A stretch of 64,000 nt of DNA from an uncultured Olsenella sp. (GCA_900316105.1 ONBR01000011.1:62001-126000), one strand, 5' to 3'. Positions 1-9,950 are shown, counted from the stretch's first letter. The notes: generated from the sequence alone by a model not told the origin. Program-made: numbers and translations.

Positions 1-1368
1 GGAGCGAACCTTAGTGAGGGAGTTGTCTACGTTCTCCTTGAGGGAACCAGCATAGGGAACATAGGAGTCGACGCCCTCGACGAAGGACAGGGAGGTCTTT
101 CCACCCAGGTCGTAGCGCTGCCAGTTGCGGGCACGCGCAGAGCCCTCGCCCCAGTACTCCTTAACGTAGGAGCCGTTGACGGTGAGGCGACGGGTGGGAG
201 ACTCGTCAAAGCGGGCGAAGTAGCGGCCCAGCATGAGGAAGTCGGCGCCCATGGCCAGAGCCAGGGTCATGTGGTAGTCATAGACGATGCCACCGTCGGA
301 GCAGACGGGTACATAGATGCCGGTCTCCTCATAGTAGCGGTCGCGCTCGGCACAGACGTCGATCAGAGCGGTGGCCTGGCCGCGGCCGATGCCCTTCTGC
401 TCGCGGGTGATGCAGATGGAGCCGCCGCCGATGCCGACCTTGACGAAGTCCGCGCCGCACTCGGCCAGGTAGCGGAAGCCCTCGGCGTCCACGACGTTGC
501 CGGCACCGACCTTGACGGAGTCACCGTAGTGCTCGCGAATCCAGTCGATGGTCAGTTTCTGCCACTCCGAGAAACCCTCGGAGGAGTCGATGCAGAGGAC
601 GTCAGCGCCTGCGTCCACCAGCAGGGGCACACGGGTGGCATAGTCGCGGGTGTTGATGCCTGCGCCGACCACGTAGCGTTTGTTCTCGTCCAGGAGCTCG
701 TCGGGGTTGGACTTGTGAGAGTCGTAGTCCTTGCGGAAGACGACGGAGCTCAGATTGCCGTCCTTGGTAACGATGGGCAGGGCGTTGAGCTTGTGCTCCC
801 AGATGATGTCGTTGCAGTCATGGAGGCTGGTGCCTTCGACGGCGGTGACCAGCTGGTCGGCAGGGGTCATGAACTCGGAGACCTTCTTTGCACGGTCATC
901 GCGAGAGAGGCGGTAGTCACGGGAGGTGACGATGCCCACGAGCTTGCCGTTGGGCTCGCCGTTCTCGGTGACGGGCATGGTGGAGTGATCGGTGCGATCC
1001 TTGAGCTCCAGGACGTCGGCAAGGGTCATGTCCGGCCTCAGAGTGGAGTCAGAGGGAACGAAGCCCGCCTTGTAGGACTTGACCTCCTTGACCATGGCAG
1101 CCTCCTGCTCAGGGGTCTGGGAGCCATAGATGAAGGAGACGCCACCCTCCTGTGCCAGGGCGATGGCCAGACGGGGGCCAGAGACAGCCTGCATGATTGC
1201 AGAGACCAGGGGGATGTGCATGGTCAGGGCAGGCTTCTCGCCACGCTTGAACTTCACGATCGGGGTATCAAGTGAGACGTTGGCAGGGATGTTCTCGTGC
1301 GAGGAATAACCAGGAACCAGTAGGTACTCAGAGAAGGTGTGCGACTCGCCCTCAAAGAACTTTGCCAT
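1..1368 (-). CDS. guaB: IMP dehydrogenase (5' part; 3' end outside window)
   Basis: This enzyme oxidises IMP to XMP with NAD, the committed step of GMP synthesis in the cytosol. The window holds the first 456 codons. The start is the ATG at 1368, preceded by AAGGAG at a good distance. Two CBS domains lie at about residues 95-215 inside the TIM barrel. The catalytic loop reads [15 protein letters not shown], with the nucleophilic cysteine at residue 319, followed by CSDGGI and the flap region [17 protein letters not shown]. From memory, the loop and flap resemble the divergent IMPDH of the protist Tritrichomonas foetus, also with Cys319, more than the usual bacterial GIGPGSICTTR form. The gene is transcribed alone, away from the glycosyltransferase terminator upstream. 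Identification is firm; the subtype assignment is inference. Confidence 0.95.
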   Translation of the reverse strand, partial: MAKFFEGESHTFSEYLLVPGYSSHENIPANVSLDTPIVKFKRGEKPALTMHIPLVSAIMQAVSGPRLAIALAQEGGVSFIYGSQTPEQEAAMVKEVKSYKAGFVPSDSTLRPDMTLADVLELKDRTDHSTMPVTENGEPNGKLVGIVTSRDYRLSRDDRAKKVSEFMTPADQLVTAVEGTSLHDCNDIIWEHKLNALPIVTKDGNLSSVVFRKDYDSHKSNPDELLDENKRYVVGAGINTRDYATRVPLLVDAGADVLCIDSSEGFSEWQKLTIDWIREHYGDSVKVGAGNVVDAEGFRYLAECGADFVKVGIGGGSICITREQKGIGRGQATALIDVCAERDRYYEETGIYVPVCSDGGIVYDYHMTLALAMGADFLMLGRYFARFDESPTRRLTVNGSYVKEYWGEGSARARNWQRYDLGGKTSLSFVEGVDSYVPYAGSLKENVDNSLTKVRS

Positions 1369-1493
1369 ATATGTCTCCTTCGGTTTGTGTCCAGTGTCTC
1401 GTGCACCGCGTTGCGAGCGATTGTAGCATCCAAAGGTAGCAGTCAACTCAGATGATGGAATCCTTTACAGAATGAGAATGAGATTCCTGAAAC

Positions 1494-1524
1494 AAAAGGG
1501 GCGAGGATGAAAAATCCCCGCCCC
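1494..1524 (-). terminator. Intrinsic terminator of the glycosyltransferase gene
   Basis: Arms 1498-1508 and 1514-1524 form a GC-rich 11-bp stem with one mismatch. On the minus strand the stem is followed by TTTTG. It lies about 30 bp past the stop codon of the gene at 1556-2848. Confidence 0.8.
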
Positions 1525-1555
1525 AACTGGCAGCCACAATCTATTTTTGTTTGGC

Positions 1556-2848
1556 CTACTTTGCACCCTCGCTCATGACGTCCTCGAAGTTCACGGCGAT
1601 GTCGTGCTTGGTGGGCACCCACTCGACCTTCTTGAAGAGGGCCACGACCGTGATGGGGATGTAGCTCATCATGAAGATCGGGAAGGTAAAGAGGTTGGTG
1701 AAGATGCGCCACTTCTTTGTGCAGTGGATGTGCTTGCGCTCGCTGATCGTGGTGATGATGGCCAGGAGGAAGAAGACGATGTAGACCGAACCGAAGGTCA
1801 TGACCAGGGAGCCGATGCACATGGCCAGCTCGGCGTTGGTGGCAATGAAGCCGTGGCTGAGCGAGCCGATGATCAGGTAGGTGGCATTCACGAAGGCCGA
1901 AACCAGGGTGAGGATCATGCCAGGTGCCACCGTCATCAGCATGTCATAGGAGGCGAACTGGCCAGAGCGGATGCCGTGCAGGAGGTTCCTGTTGTAGGAG
2001 AAGAAGACCTGGTAGAAGCCCTTGGTCCACCTCATGCGCTGAATCCAGGAGGCCTTGAAGTCCACAGGCTGCTCGTCAAAGAACTCCGCGGGGGCATAAC
2101 CGATGCGGATGCCATGAGCGCAGCAGAAGGTGGAGAACTGAATGTCCTCGGTCAGGGTGTGGAAGCGCCAGCCATGCATGCCCCGAATGATGGCGGCGGA
2201 AACCATCCAGCCGGAGCCCGAGATGGCGCAAGAGGTGCCCAGCATCATGCGGGCGTTGTTGAGGAACTTTGCCTCGCGCAGGAACCAGGTGGTGTAGGCG
2301 GAGCTGATCCAGGAGGAATCGAAGTTCTTTGAGTTGCGATAGGAGGTGCACACCAGGTAGCCGGCGTCAAAGGCATCGTTCATGATGTCCACGTAGTTGG
2401 GAGCGATGATGTTATCCGCGTCCATGACAAAGAAGGCCTCGTACCTATCCCCATACTCGTTGAGGATGCGGTCGAAGGCGTAGTCCAGAACCCAGCTCTT
2501 TCCCTTGCGAGCGAGGTCGTTGCGCTCCCAGGTAATGGCGCCAGCCTCCTTGGCCTTCTGTGCCGTGTCGTCCGTGCAGGCGTCGGCAATGACAAAGCAG
2601 TCAATCAGACCGTCGTACTCCTGGGTCAGAATGGAGCGTACGAGGTTGCCAATGACCGGCTCCTCGTTGTGTGCGGCGATGACGAAGGCGTAGCTGTGCT
2701 TCTTCTTTGCCTTTGGAAGCTGGACGGAACCATGCCGCCAAACCCTGAGGATGTAGATGAACTGGTAGAAATAGGCCAGGGTGAAGAAGAGAAACAGGAT
2801 GCCGTTGAAGATGACAATCGGCGTGAGCCCGACTCTAAGGAAGTTCAT
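1556..2848 (-). CDS. Membrane-bound family 2 glycosyltransferase
   Basis: A processive-type GT2 enzyme that should transfer sugar from a nucleotide-sugar donor to a membrane or extracellular polysaccharide. One N-terminal membrane segment (about residues 9-33) precedes a cytosolic GT-A domain. That domain carries AAHNEEPVIGN (58-68), ADACTDD (88-94), the donor/metal DAD at 143-145, TED at 233-235 and the acceptor motif QRMRW at 270-274. Three membrane segments follow (about 305-330, 341-367, 386-405). This layout matches cellulose synthase, NodC or poly-GlcNAc synthase relatives. It stands alone between guaB and rluD with its own terminator and has no export partner nearby, so the polymer cannot be named. 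Length is 430 aa, normal for the family. Confidence 0.85.
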   Translation of the reverse strand: MNFLRVGLTPIVIFNGILFLFFTLAYFYQFIYILRVWRHGSVQLPKAKKKHSYAFVIAAHNEEPVIGNLVRSILTQEYDGLIDCFVIADACTDDTAQKAKEAGAITWERNDLARKGKSWVLDYAFDRILNEYGDRYEAFFVMDADNIIAPNYVDIMNDAFDAGYLVCTSYRNSKNFDSSWISSAYTTWFLREAKFLNNARMMLGTSCAISGSGWMVSAAIIRGMHGWRFHTLTEDIQFSTFCCAHGIRIGYAPAEFFDEQPVDFKASWIQRMRWTKGFYQVFFSYNRNLLHGIRSGQFASYDMLMTVAPGMILTLVSAFVNATYLIIGSLSHGFIATNAELAMCIGSLVMTFGSVYIVFFLLAIITTISERKHIHCTKKWRIFTNLFTFPIFMMSYIPITVVALFKKVEWVPTKHDIAVNFEDVMSEGAK

Positions 2849-2882
2849 TGCTAGACCTCTCCTGTTCGTGCGTACGGGATGC

Positions 2883-3914
2883 TTACTCCCCCGCTTGGCC
2901 CAGAATGACGGGACAGATATCCTCGCCCGCTGGGGTACGCCCCATGGATCGTTCCTCTAATGCCTCTAGTATAGCCAGTAAATCGTCTGGCAGGACGTCG
3001 GCATACTCAATGTGTCGGCCTGTTGCAGGATGGTCGAAGGCAATGTGCCAGGAATGCAGGAACTGTCTGCGCAGACCGAGGTTGCGACGGTCGTCTCCCC
3101 TGCCATAGAGCTGGTCACCCACCACCTGGTGGCCGATGTGGCGCATGTGAACGCGAATCTGGTGGGTGCGACCCGTATAGAGGTGACATTCCAGCAGGCT
3201 GTAGCCCTCGTCCGCACGTCCTGCCTCGAAGCGCTCCAGGGTGCGGAAGGTCGTGATGGCCTCGCGTGCCATGGGGTCGTCCGACACGGTCATGCGCAGG
3301 CGGTCGCGGGTGGAGCGGGCAATGCCCGTGGTGATGTTTCCCTCGTCAGGTGCCACATAGCCCTGTACCAGGGTGACGTAGCGACGGTCCAGGACGCGCA
3401 GGCGGATGAGGTCCTGGAGGGCCTTTTGCATCTGGTCGTCCTTGGCCGCAACCATGAGGCCGGAGGTGTCCATGTCCAGGCGATGGACGATGCCGGGACG
3501 GTCATCCCCCTGCAGGTGGCCCAGGTGGTCGTCACCGCAATGGGCGACCAGGGCATTGGCCAGACTGTCATCTACATGGCCGGGGCTGGGATGGCAGACG
3601 AGCCCCGCCTGCTTGGAAAGAACGATCAGACGGTCGTCCTCAAAGCGAATGTCCAGGGGTATCTGGAAATTGGGGACGAGTACACCAGGCTCGGGATCTG
3701 GCACGGGCACGTCAGCACGGACGCGGTCACCCAGGAGGATCTTCTCGGACTTTGAGGTGGCCAGGGTGTCGTTGATCCGAACAGACCCCTCCTCCACAAG
3801 CTTTGCGCAGGCGGACCTAGAGGGACAGTCATCCAGGCTCGCCAGGAAGGCGTCGAGCCTCATACCATCGCCCTCGGGACCAACCAGGGCTTCGACACTT
3901 CTCCTAGCTGCCAA
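2883..3914 (-). CDS. rluD: RluD-family 23S rRNA pseudouridine synthase
   Basis: It isomerises uridine to pseudouridine in large-subunit rRNA. An N-terminal S4 RNA-binding domain (about residues 15-75) precedes the catalytic domain. The family signature HRLDMDTSG lies at 144-152 and the catalytic aspartate is 147. The downstream GRTHQIRVH motif is also present. The likely start is a TTG at 3914, preceded by GGAGG nine bases upstream; the GGAGG overlaps the end of lspA. lspA stops only 3 bp upstream, so the two genes are translationally linked, an arrangement very common in bacteria. The family is certain. The exact target site (RluD-type positions 1911/1915/1917 or another) is inferred from the lspA neighbourhood. 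Confidence 0.92.
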   Translation of the reverse strand: MAARRSVEALVGPEGDGMRLDAFLASLDDCPSRSACAKLVEEGSVRINDTLATSKSEKILLGDRVRADVPVPDPEPGVLVPNFQIPLDIRFEDDRLIVLSKQAGLVCHPSPGHVDDSLANALVAHCGDDHLGHLQGDDRPGIVHRLDMDTSGLMVAAKDDQMQKALQDLIRLRVLDRRYVTLVQGYVAPDEGNITTGIARSTRDRLRMTVSDDPMAREAITTFRTLERFEAGRADEGYSLLECHLYTGRTHQIRVHMRHIGHQVVGDQLYGRGDDRRNLGLRRQFLHSWHIAFDHPATGRHIEYADVLPDDLLAILEALEERSMGRTPAGEDICPVILGQAGE

Positions 3915-3917
3915 AAT

Positions 3918-4433
3918 TTACTGCCTCCCAGGCTCGTCCTGCCGTGCGAGCTCGCGCTTGTGGTCCCAGTGAATCCAGCCGATGATGGCCAGGAGAGTAC
4001 CGACTGTCACGAAGATGTCAGCCACATTGAAGACGGGGAAGTCAATGAAGGCAAGGGCAAAGAAGTCTGTGACGGAGCCCTGGGCCAGACGGTCGATCAT
4101 GTTGCCGATGCCACCGCCCGCGATGGCACCACAGAGCACGCCAAGGTACAGTGGCATGTCCTCGATGACCACCAGAACGGCAAGCCCCGCCGTGACGACG
4201 AGAGCGATGATGGCAAAGAGCAGGCCTGCGCCCTCCCCCATGCTGAAGGCGGCTCCCGTGTTCTCCACGCGGACCAGGTTGAGAACGCCCGGAATGAAGG
4301 ACACGGTCTTTCCCCAATCCAGGCTGACCTTCACGACTGCCTTGCTGGCCTGGTCCACCACAACGCAGACGACCAGCGTCAGAAGGAAGATCGTGCACCT
4401 GAGCCCACGCTTTGAGACATTGTCCTTGCCCAC
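3918..4433 (-). CDS. lspA: Lipoprotein signal peptidase (signal peptidase II)
   Basis: This membrane aspartyl protease removes signal peptides from diacylglyceryl-modified prolipoproteins. The 171-aa protein has four predicted membrane segments (about residues 12-28, 70-90, 95-112, 135-155). Family motifs are VENTGAAFS (56-64), GGGIGNMIDRL with catalytic Asp114, and FNVAD with catalytic Asp139. The start is a GTG at 4433 with a purine-rich GGGAGAAAGG upstream. It forms a two-gene unit with rluD. The genome needs it for lipoprotein maturation. Confidence 0.94.
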   Translation of the reverse strand: MGKDNVSKRGLRCTIFLLTLVVCVVVDQASKAVVKVSLDWGKTVSFIPGVLNLVRVENTGAAFSMGEGAGLLFAIIALVVTAGLAVLVVIEDMPLYLGVLCGAIAGGGIGNMIDRLAQGSVTDFFALAFIDFPVFNVADIFVTVGTLLAIIGWIHWDHKRELARQDEPGRQ

Positions 4434-4512
4434 GTCCGTGCCTTTCTCCCGTCGGGACAGGTCGTGCCTTCGTCCCTAGAGAACATATTCTCCCACTATC
4501 GCTGCAGTAGAA

Positions 4513-4550
4513 CGATACCCACGCCCGCCACAAGACGGACGTGGGTATCG
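4513..4550 (-). terminator. Hairpin terminator after ileS
   Basis: Arms 4513-4527 and 4536-4550 make a 15-bp stem with one mismatch, just past the ileS stop codon. The following T tract (TTCTAC) is weak, so some read-through into lspA-rluD is possible. Confidence 0.6.
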
Positions 4551-4567
4551 ACAAAACCAGAAATTAC

Positions 4568-7375
4568 CTACTCCAGAGTCTCAACGACCTCATGGCAGCG
4601 CTCGCACAGGCCGTCCTCGCCAAGCTCGCGGTAGTTCCAGCAGCGGGGGCACTTCTCGCCGTTGGCGGGAAGGACCTCGCAGGAGAGCTCATCGCCCTCG
4701 TGGACGCAGACCTCGGAGCATACGAAGGCCTCGGCCAGGTCGGGAGAGCCAACGCCCACAAGGAGCTGGAAGGTCTCGGAGGGGACCGTCAGCTCGGCAC
4801 GGGTGGCCTGGGTGGTCTTCTCGGTGACGGTACCGTTCTCCAGCGCGTCGTCGTAGGCCTTGGTGAAGGCGGAGCGGGCCTCGCCCATTGCCTTATAGGC
4901 GGGCAGGAGCTTCTCGTACTCCTCAGCCTTCATGGGAGCCTCGAACCAGTCGAGCAGGGCCGCGAAGGTCTGACCGTCCTTGAGGGACTCGGGCAGGTAG
5001 GCCATGACCTCATCGGTCGTGTAGACCAGGATGGGCTGGAAGTCGTGAACCAGCATGGACAGGATGTAGGACCACGCCGTCTGTGCGCTCCTGCGCTCGA
5101 AGGAGTCCTTGCCATCGCAGTAGGTGCGGTCCTTCGTGGCGTTAAGGTAGTCGTTGGAAAGCTCGGTGATGATGTAGTCATACAGGGTGCGGTAGACCAC
5201 GTTGAAACGGTAGCTGCGGTAGGCCTCGGCCACTTCGTCGTGGACCTGGCTCATGCGAGCCACCGCAAGCTTGTCCAGGGGCAGAAGGTCCTCCACCGCC
5301 ACGCCGTCACGGTCCAGCTCGAAGTCGTTCAGCTCGCCCAGGAGGAAGCGGAAGGTGTTGCGAATCTTCCTGTAGGCATCGCCGACATGGCTCAGAATCG
5401 TTTCATCACAGGGAACGTCAGTGGAGGTGTCCACGGAGGCGACCCACAGACGGAGGATGTCGGCGCCGCGCTCATCGCAGACCTTGTTGGGGTCGATGAC
5501 ATTGCCCAGGGACTTGGACATCTTGCGTCCCTTGCCGTCCAGGGTGAAGCCCTGGGAGACAATGGACTTGTAGGGAGCCTGCCCGAAGGCGCCAACGGAG
5601 GTCATGAGGGAGGACATGAACCAACCACGATGTTGGTCGGAGCCCTCGAGGTACATGTCCGCGGGGTACTTCAGGTAGTCGCGGTGCTTGCACACGGCCG
5701 TGTGAGAGACGCCGGAGTCCCACCACACGTCCAGGATGTCACGGTTGGCCTTGAGATTGTGACCGCCGCACTTGGGGCAGGTGCAGGCATCGCCCAGATA
5801 GTCGGCCGGGTCGTCCGTGAACCAAGCGTCGGAGCCCTTCTCGCGGAAGAGGGAGATGACCTTGTCCAGGGTGTCGTCGTTCATCACGGTCTCGCCGCAG
5901 TCCTGGCAGGTAAAGGCCGGGATGGGCACGCCCCAGTTGCGCTGGCGAGAAATGCACCAGTCGGGACGCTGCTCGACCATGGAAGTGATGCGGTTCCTGG
6001 AGTGAGCGGGATAGAAGTCAACCTTCTTCAGCTCGTCCAGGGCCTGCTGGCGCAGTCCGGTCTTGTCCATGGAGACGAACCACTGGTCGGTGGCGCGGAA
6101 GATGACAGGCTGCTTGCAGCGCCAGCAGTGGGGATAGGAGTGAGTGATGTCCTCATGCAGGATGAGGGTACCCCTCTGGTCCAGCCACTCGATGATCTTG
6201 GGGTTGGCCTCATTGACCTCCATGCCAGACCAGGGGCCACCGGTGCCGATCTTGTCGCCCTTGAAGAAGCGGCCGTTGTCGTCGACGGGCATGATGATGG
6301 GAATACCGAACTTCATGCCGGCGTTGTAGTCGTCGACGCCGTGGCCGGGCGCGGTGTGAACCACACCGGTGCCGTCGTCCAGAGTGACGTAGTCGGCGTA
6401 GATGAACTCGCCGGTCTCGCCCTGGTCGCCAAAGATGGGCTGCTTGTACCTATTGTGGCAGAGCTCGACGCCGTTCATGCGCCAGACCTCGCCGTCAGGC
6501 TTCTTTGCCAGCTCGTAGGACTCGTAGCCGAACTTCGCGCAATCCTTCTCCACCAGAGCCTCGGCCATGATCTCGGCGCGACCGTCCACCACGACGGCCA
6601 CGTACTCGGCCTCGGGGTGCAGGATGACGGCGTCGTCGGCGGGCATGGTCCAGGGGGTCGTGGTCCAGATGTCCACCCAGAGCCTGTCCTTGTAGGCCTC
6701 CAGGCCCTCGGGAACCGTGGTCATCTCGAAGCGGACGAAGATTGCGGGCGAGACCTCGTCACCATACTCGATCTCCGCCTCGGCCAATGCTGTGTGGCAG
6801 TGGGAACACCAGTGGACGGGCTTGCGACCGCGATAGACGGAACCCTTATCAAAGATCTCCTTGAAGATCTCGATGTCGGTAGCGTCGTAGTCGTGGGTAT
6901 AGGTGAGGTAGGGGTTATCCCACTCGCCCAGGACGCCCAAACGCTTGAAGCCCTGACGCTGGGTGTCCACCTGCTCGACGGCTACCTTGTTGCAGATCTC
7001 GCGGATCTTCACCGTGGGAAGCTGGTTGAACTTGTCGGTGCCCAGCTCCTCTTCGACCTTGTGCTCGATGGGCTGGCCGTGGCAGTCCCAGCCGGGCACA
7101 TAGGGGGTCTGGTAGCCACGCATGGCCCAATAGCGGTTGATGATGTCCTTGGAGATCTTGTTCTGAGCGTGACCCAGGTGAATGGGGCCGTTTGCGTAGG
7201 GAGGTCCGTCATGCAGGACGAACTTCTCGTGACCCTCGTTCTTCTTGAGCAGCTGCTCGAAGACCTTGTTCTCCTCCCACATCTTCAGACGGGCAGGCTC
7301 GTTCTTTGCGAGGCCTGCGCGCATCGGAAACTCCGTCTTTGGGAGATTCGTGGTGGACTTGTACTTGTTTGCCAA
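4568..7375 (-). CDS. ileS: Isoleucyl-tRNA synthetase
   Basis: It charges tRNA-Ile in the cytosol and edits misactivated valine. The class I HIGH signature appears as HLGH in ANGPIHLGHAQNK. The KMSKS loop is intact in GRKMSKSLGN. The C-terminal zinc finger has two CxxC pairs in CPRCW and CERC. I place the start at a TTG at 7375, giving 935 aa and the usual N-terminus ANKYKSTTNLPKTEFPMRA, with AGAAGG upstream. A longer frame reaches 7447, but it runs through the leader terminator at 7408-7444 and is not credible. Expression is controlled by the T-box leader immediately upstream. Confidence 0.96.
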   Translation of the reverse strand: MANKYKSTTNLPKTEFPMRAGLAKNEPARLKMWEENKVFEQLLKKNEGHEKFVLHDGPPYANGPIHLGHAQNKISKDIINRYWAMRGYQTPYVPGWDCHGQPIEHKVEEELGTDKFNQLPTVKIREICNKVAVEQVDTQRQGFKRLGVLGEWDNPYLTYTHDYDATDIEIFKEIFDKGSVYRGRKPVHWCSHCHTALAEAEIEYGDEVSPAIFVRFEMTTVPEGLEAYKDRLWVDIWTTTPWTMPADDAVILHPEAEYVAVVVDGRAEIMAEALVEKDCAKFGYESYELAKKPDGEVWRMNGVELCHNRYKQPIFGDQGETGEFIYADYVTLDDGTGVVHTAPGHGVDDYNAGMKFGIPIIMPVDDNGRFFKGDKIGTGGPWSGMEVNEANPKIIEWLDQRGTLILHEDITHSYPHCWRCKQPVIFRATDQWFVSMDKTGLRQQALDELKKVDFYPAHSRNRITSMVEQRPDWCISRQRNWGVPIPAFTCQDCGETVMNDDTLDKVISLFREKGSDAWFTDDPADYLGDACTCPKCGGHNLKANRDILDVWWDSGVSHTAVCKHRDYLKYPADMYLEGSDQHRGWFMSSLMTSVGAFGQAPYKSIVSQGFTLDGKGRKMSKSLGNVIDPNKVCDERGADILRLWVASVDTSTDVPCDETILSHVGDAYRKIRNTFRFLLGELNDFELDRDGVAVEDLLPLDKLAVARMSQVHDEVAEAYRSYRFNVVYRTLYDYIITELSNDYLNATKDRTYCDGKDSFERRSAQTAWSYILSMLVHDFQPILVYTTDEVMAYLPESLKDGQTFAALLDWFEAPMKAEEYEKLLPAYKAMGEARSAFTKAYDDALENGTVTEKTTQATRAELTVPSETFQLLVGVGSPDLAEAFVCSEVCVHEGDELSCEVLPANGEKCPRCWNYRELGEDGLCERCHEVVETLE

Positions 7376-7407
7376 CTCCTGCGTCCCTTCTTCTCTCTGG
7401 GCGCAAT

Positions 7408-7665
7408 AAAAAAGCGCCCGTCCCTGTCTGCTGGGACGAAGCGCCACAAAGGTCGAACTCCGCTATACCACCCAGCAAGCGGCTCTACACCGCCATGACT
7501 CGGCTGACCTGTATCGGCGGCCACTCCGGCGACGTCTACTAAGGTCCCAAAGGACCCGTTCGGGCCGCAGCTCAGGGGTGATCTTCGCCAGGACACGACC
7601 GCGGATTCTCAGCCACACCGCTCTCTGTGGGTCATGCGAGCCTGGGTACTCTCCCCGTCACAGCT
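7408..7665 (-). promoter_or_regulatory. T-box leader of ileS (tRNA-Ile sensing) with terminator
   Basis: On the minus strand the leader contains the conserved T-box sequence GGGTGGTATAGCGG (about 7460-7473), which pairs with the uncharged tRNA 3' end. A strong terminator follows with arms 7433-7444 and 7414-7424 and a T run from 7413 to 7408. The 5' part begins with GGGGAGAGTACCC (about 7645-7657), typical of actinobacterial stem I. An ATC codon at 7582-7580, in the context GAAG-ATC-ACC, is the likely specifier for isoleucine. The class is clear; the stem I fold and the specifier are inferred by eye. This leader fills most of the gap between ileS and fbp. Confidence 0.9.
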
Positions 7666-7864
7666 ACGGCCATGCATCATAGCACGAGAGAGGGACGTTT
7701 GCGACCACAGTTGGCTCTTTCGCCGATTAAAATGTCTCCGCAGTTGCCGAATACGTGAAGGACCAAAAGGGTGCCGACAATATGATGGTGAATACGAACA
7801 ATTTTGTGCGAAGGGACGAGATGCGCACCAGTCCCTCCCAATGGCACGGAAATACGGAGATCAC

Positions 7865-9805
7865 ATGCTCGACAAGCCAATACTCAGAAACGCCTTTGGC
7901 CTGAAGAAGGAGCCCGAGCTCAGCGAAGAGGAGCGCCGCTACCTCGCCCTCCTGGCAAAGAGCTTCCCCAGCCAGCAGGCCGCATACACCGAGATAATCA
8001 ACCTTGAGGCCATCATCAACCTCCCCAAGGGCGTCGAGCACTTCATCAGCGACGTCCATGGCGAGGCAGAGGCCTTCGAGCACATACTCAACAACTGCTC
8101 GGGAGTCATCCGCGAGCGCGTGGACTCCATGTATATAAGTGAGCTCACCCAGCAGGAGCGCGACGACCTCTGCACCCTCATCTACTACCCCAAGGAACGC
8201 CTGCGCCTCATGCACAGACAGGGTACCATCGGCAACGTCTGGTACGAGTCCACCCTCATGCTCCTGGTACGACTGGCCCGCGTCCTCTCGGGCTTCTACA
8301 GCCGCTCAAAGGTCCGTAAGGCCATGCCCGTGGCATATGCATACATCATCGACGAGCTCCTGCACGCCGCGGCTGCCGGCGAGATCAGCCGTCACGAGTA
8401 TCACGAGGAGATCATCCGCTCCATCATCCGCACTGGCGCGTCAGACGACTTCATCTGCTCCCTGGCCGAGCTCATAAAGCGCCTGGCAGTGGACCACCTC
8501 CATTTCCTGGGTGACGTCTTTGACCGTGGTGCCCATGCGGATAGGATCATGGACCGCCTGATGTCCTACCACTCCCTTGACTTCCAGTGGGGCAATCACG
8601 ACATCTGCTGGATGGGCGCCGCCGCGGGCTCCGACGCCTGCATTGCCTCCGTCGTCCGCAACAACGTCCGCTATCACTCCCTCGAGGTTCTAGAGAACGC
8701 CTACGGCATCTCCCTGCGTCAGCTGGCCCTCTTTGCCGAGAACACCTACGACCAGGCCGACGTCATTTCCCCCATGGAGAAGGCCATCGACGTCATCCTC
8801 TTCAAGGAGGAGGGACAGCTGATCCTGCGCCACCCCGAGTTCGACATGACTCCACGTCTCCTCCTGAGCGAGATGAACCTGGAACGTGGCACGGTCCATG
8901 TGGGAGGACGCGACCTTCCCCTCAAGACCTGCGACTTCCCCACCGTGGACCCCAAGGATCCCTATGCCCTGACCCCCGAGGAGCAGGAGGTCATGGATGG
9001 CCTCCACCAGGCCTTCGTCCAGAGCGAGCGCCTACGCCAGCACGTGAGCTTCCTCTACGAGGTGGGCTCCATCTACCTGGTCCGCAACGGAAACCTCCTC
9101 TTCCACGGCTGCATACCCCTGGAAGCCGACGGCACCTTCTCCACGGTGATCTGCGAGGGCTATCCCTACTCCGGCAAGGGCTTCATGGACTTCTGCGACC
9201 GCATCGCCCGCCGTGCCTGGGCAAAGGGTGACCAGGACGCCCTGGACTGGATGTGGTACCTCTGGTGCGGGCGTCACTCTCCCCTTTCTGGTCGCATCGT
9301 AAAGACCTTCGAGCGCTCCTTCGTGGATGACCCCTCCGCCTCCAAGGAGCCCGAGGACCCCTACTTCATGGCTACGAGGTCAAAGGAGGTATGCGAGGAG
9401 ATCCTCGAGGAGTTTGGCCTCTCGGGAGAGCACTCGCACATCATCAACGGCCACAAGCCCGTCAAGGCCGTCGAGGGCGAGAGCCCCATCAAGGGCGAGG
9501 GCAAGCTCCTGGTCATCGACGGCGGCTTCTGCGAGGCCTATCACAAGAAGACGGGCATAGCCGGCTACACCCTGATCGGCAGCCCAAAGAACCTCCGCAT
9601 CAAGGCCCACCGCCCCTTCATGGGCATAAAGGCCGCCATCGAGGACAATGCCGACATCCTGGGCGATTCCACCCTCATAGAGGTGGCCAATCCCCCGCTG
9701 AAGATCCGAGACACCGACACGGGCAGGAGGCTCAAGCAGGAGATCGAGGACCTGCAGAGCCTCCTGGAGGCCTACCGGTCAGGCCTGGTCAAGGAAAGCC
9801 GCTAG
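7865..9805 (+). CDS. fbp: Fructose-1,6-bisphosphatase, class III
   Basis: It hydrolyses fructose 1,6-bisphosphate to fructose 6-phosphate in gluconeogenesis. The sequence matches the large firmicute-type (class III) enzyme of the metallophosphatase fold, with ISDVHGE, FLGDVFDRG and WGNHD metal-binding motifs in order. The start is the ATG at 7865, because ACGGAG lies six bases upstream and the protein then has 646 aa, the family size. An open frame extends to 7634 but overlaps the ileS leader and lacks family similarity. The gene is divergent from ileS and is followed by its own terminator. Confidence 0.95.
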   Translation: MLDKPILRNAFGLKKEPELSEEERRYLALLAKSFPSQQAAYTEIINLEAIINLPKGVEHFISDVHGEAEAFEHILNNCSGVIRERVDSMYISELTQQERDDLCTLIYYPKERLRLMHRQGTIGNVWYESTLMLLVRLARVLSGFYSRSKVRKAMPVAYAYIIDELLHAAAAGEISRHEYHEEIIRSIIRTGASDDFICSLAELIKRLAVDHLHFLGDVFDRGAHADRIMDRLMSYHSLDFQWGNHDICWMGAAAGSDACIASVVRNNVRYHSLEVLENAYGISLRQLALFAENTYDQADVISPMEKAIDVILFKEEGQLILRHPEFDMTPRLLLSEMNLERGTVHVGGRDLPLKTCDFPTVDPKDPYALTPEEQEVMDGLHQAFVQSERLRQHVSFLYEVGSIYLVRNGNLLFHGCIPLEADGTFSTVICEGYPYSGKGFMDFCDRIARRAWAKGDQDALDWMWYLWCGRHSPLSGRIVKTFERSFVDDPSASKEPEDPYFMATRSKEVCEEILEEFGLSGEHSHIINGHKPVKAVEGESPIKGEGKLLVIDGGFCEAYHKKTGIAGYTLIGSPKNLRIKAHRPFMGIKAAIEDNADILGDSTLIEVANPPLKIRDTDTGRRLKQEIEDLQSLLEAYRSGLVKESR

Positions 9806-9814
9806 TTTGAGCTC

Positions 9815-9845
9815 GGGGAGTCCCTTTAGAGGGCTCCCCTTTTTT
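9815..9845 (+). terminator. Intrinsic terminator of fbp
   Basis: A GGGGAG...CTCCCC stem (arms about 9815-9825 and 9828-9839) is followed by a run of six T. It begins 10 bp after the fbp stop codon. Confidence 0.9.
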
Positions 9846-9950
9846 GCTTCCAATGAATTACCACTTACTATGAAGTCGTGATGAATTGTCCACTATTGGG
9901 TAACAGAGACACATGCACGATTTGGAACAAGCAAAGGAGCCTCTTCTACC

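Noticed and set aside
271..1275. 334-codon open frame opposite guaB
   Set aside because: Its product is a low-complexity Val/Gly/Asp-rich shadow; guaB is unambiguous on the minus strand.
4541..7498. 985-codon open frame on the plus strand opposite ileS
   Set aside because: It is the antisense shadow of a high-GC gene. ileS on the other strand is certain and the plus-strand product has no family features.
7634..7864. N-terminal extension of fructose-bisphosphatase
   Set aside because: It overlaps the ileS T-box, has no family similarity, and a good ribosome-binding site precedes the ATG at 7865.
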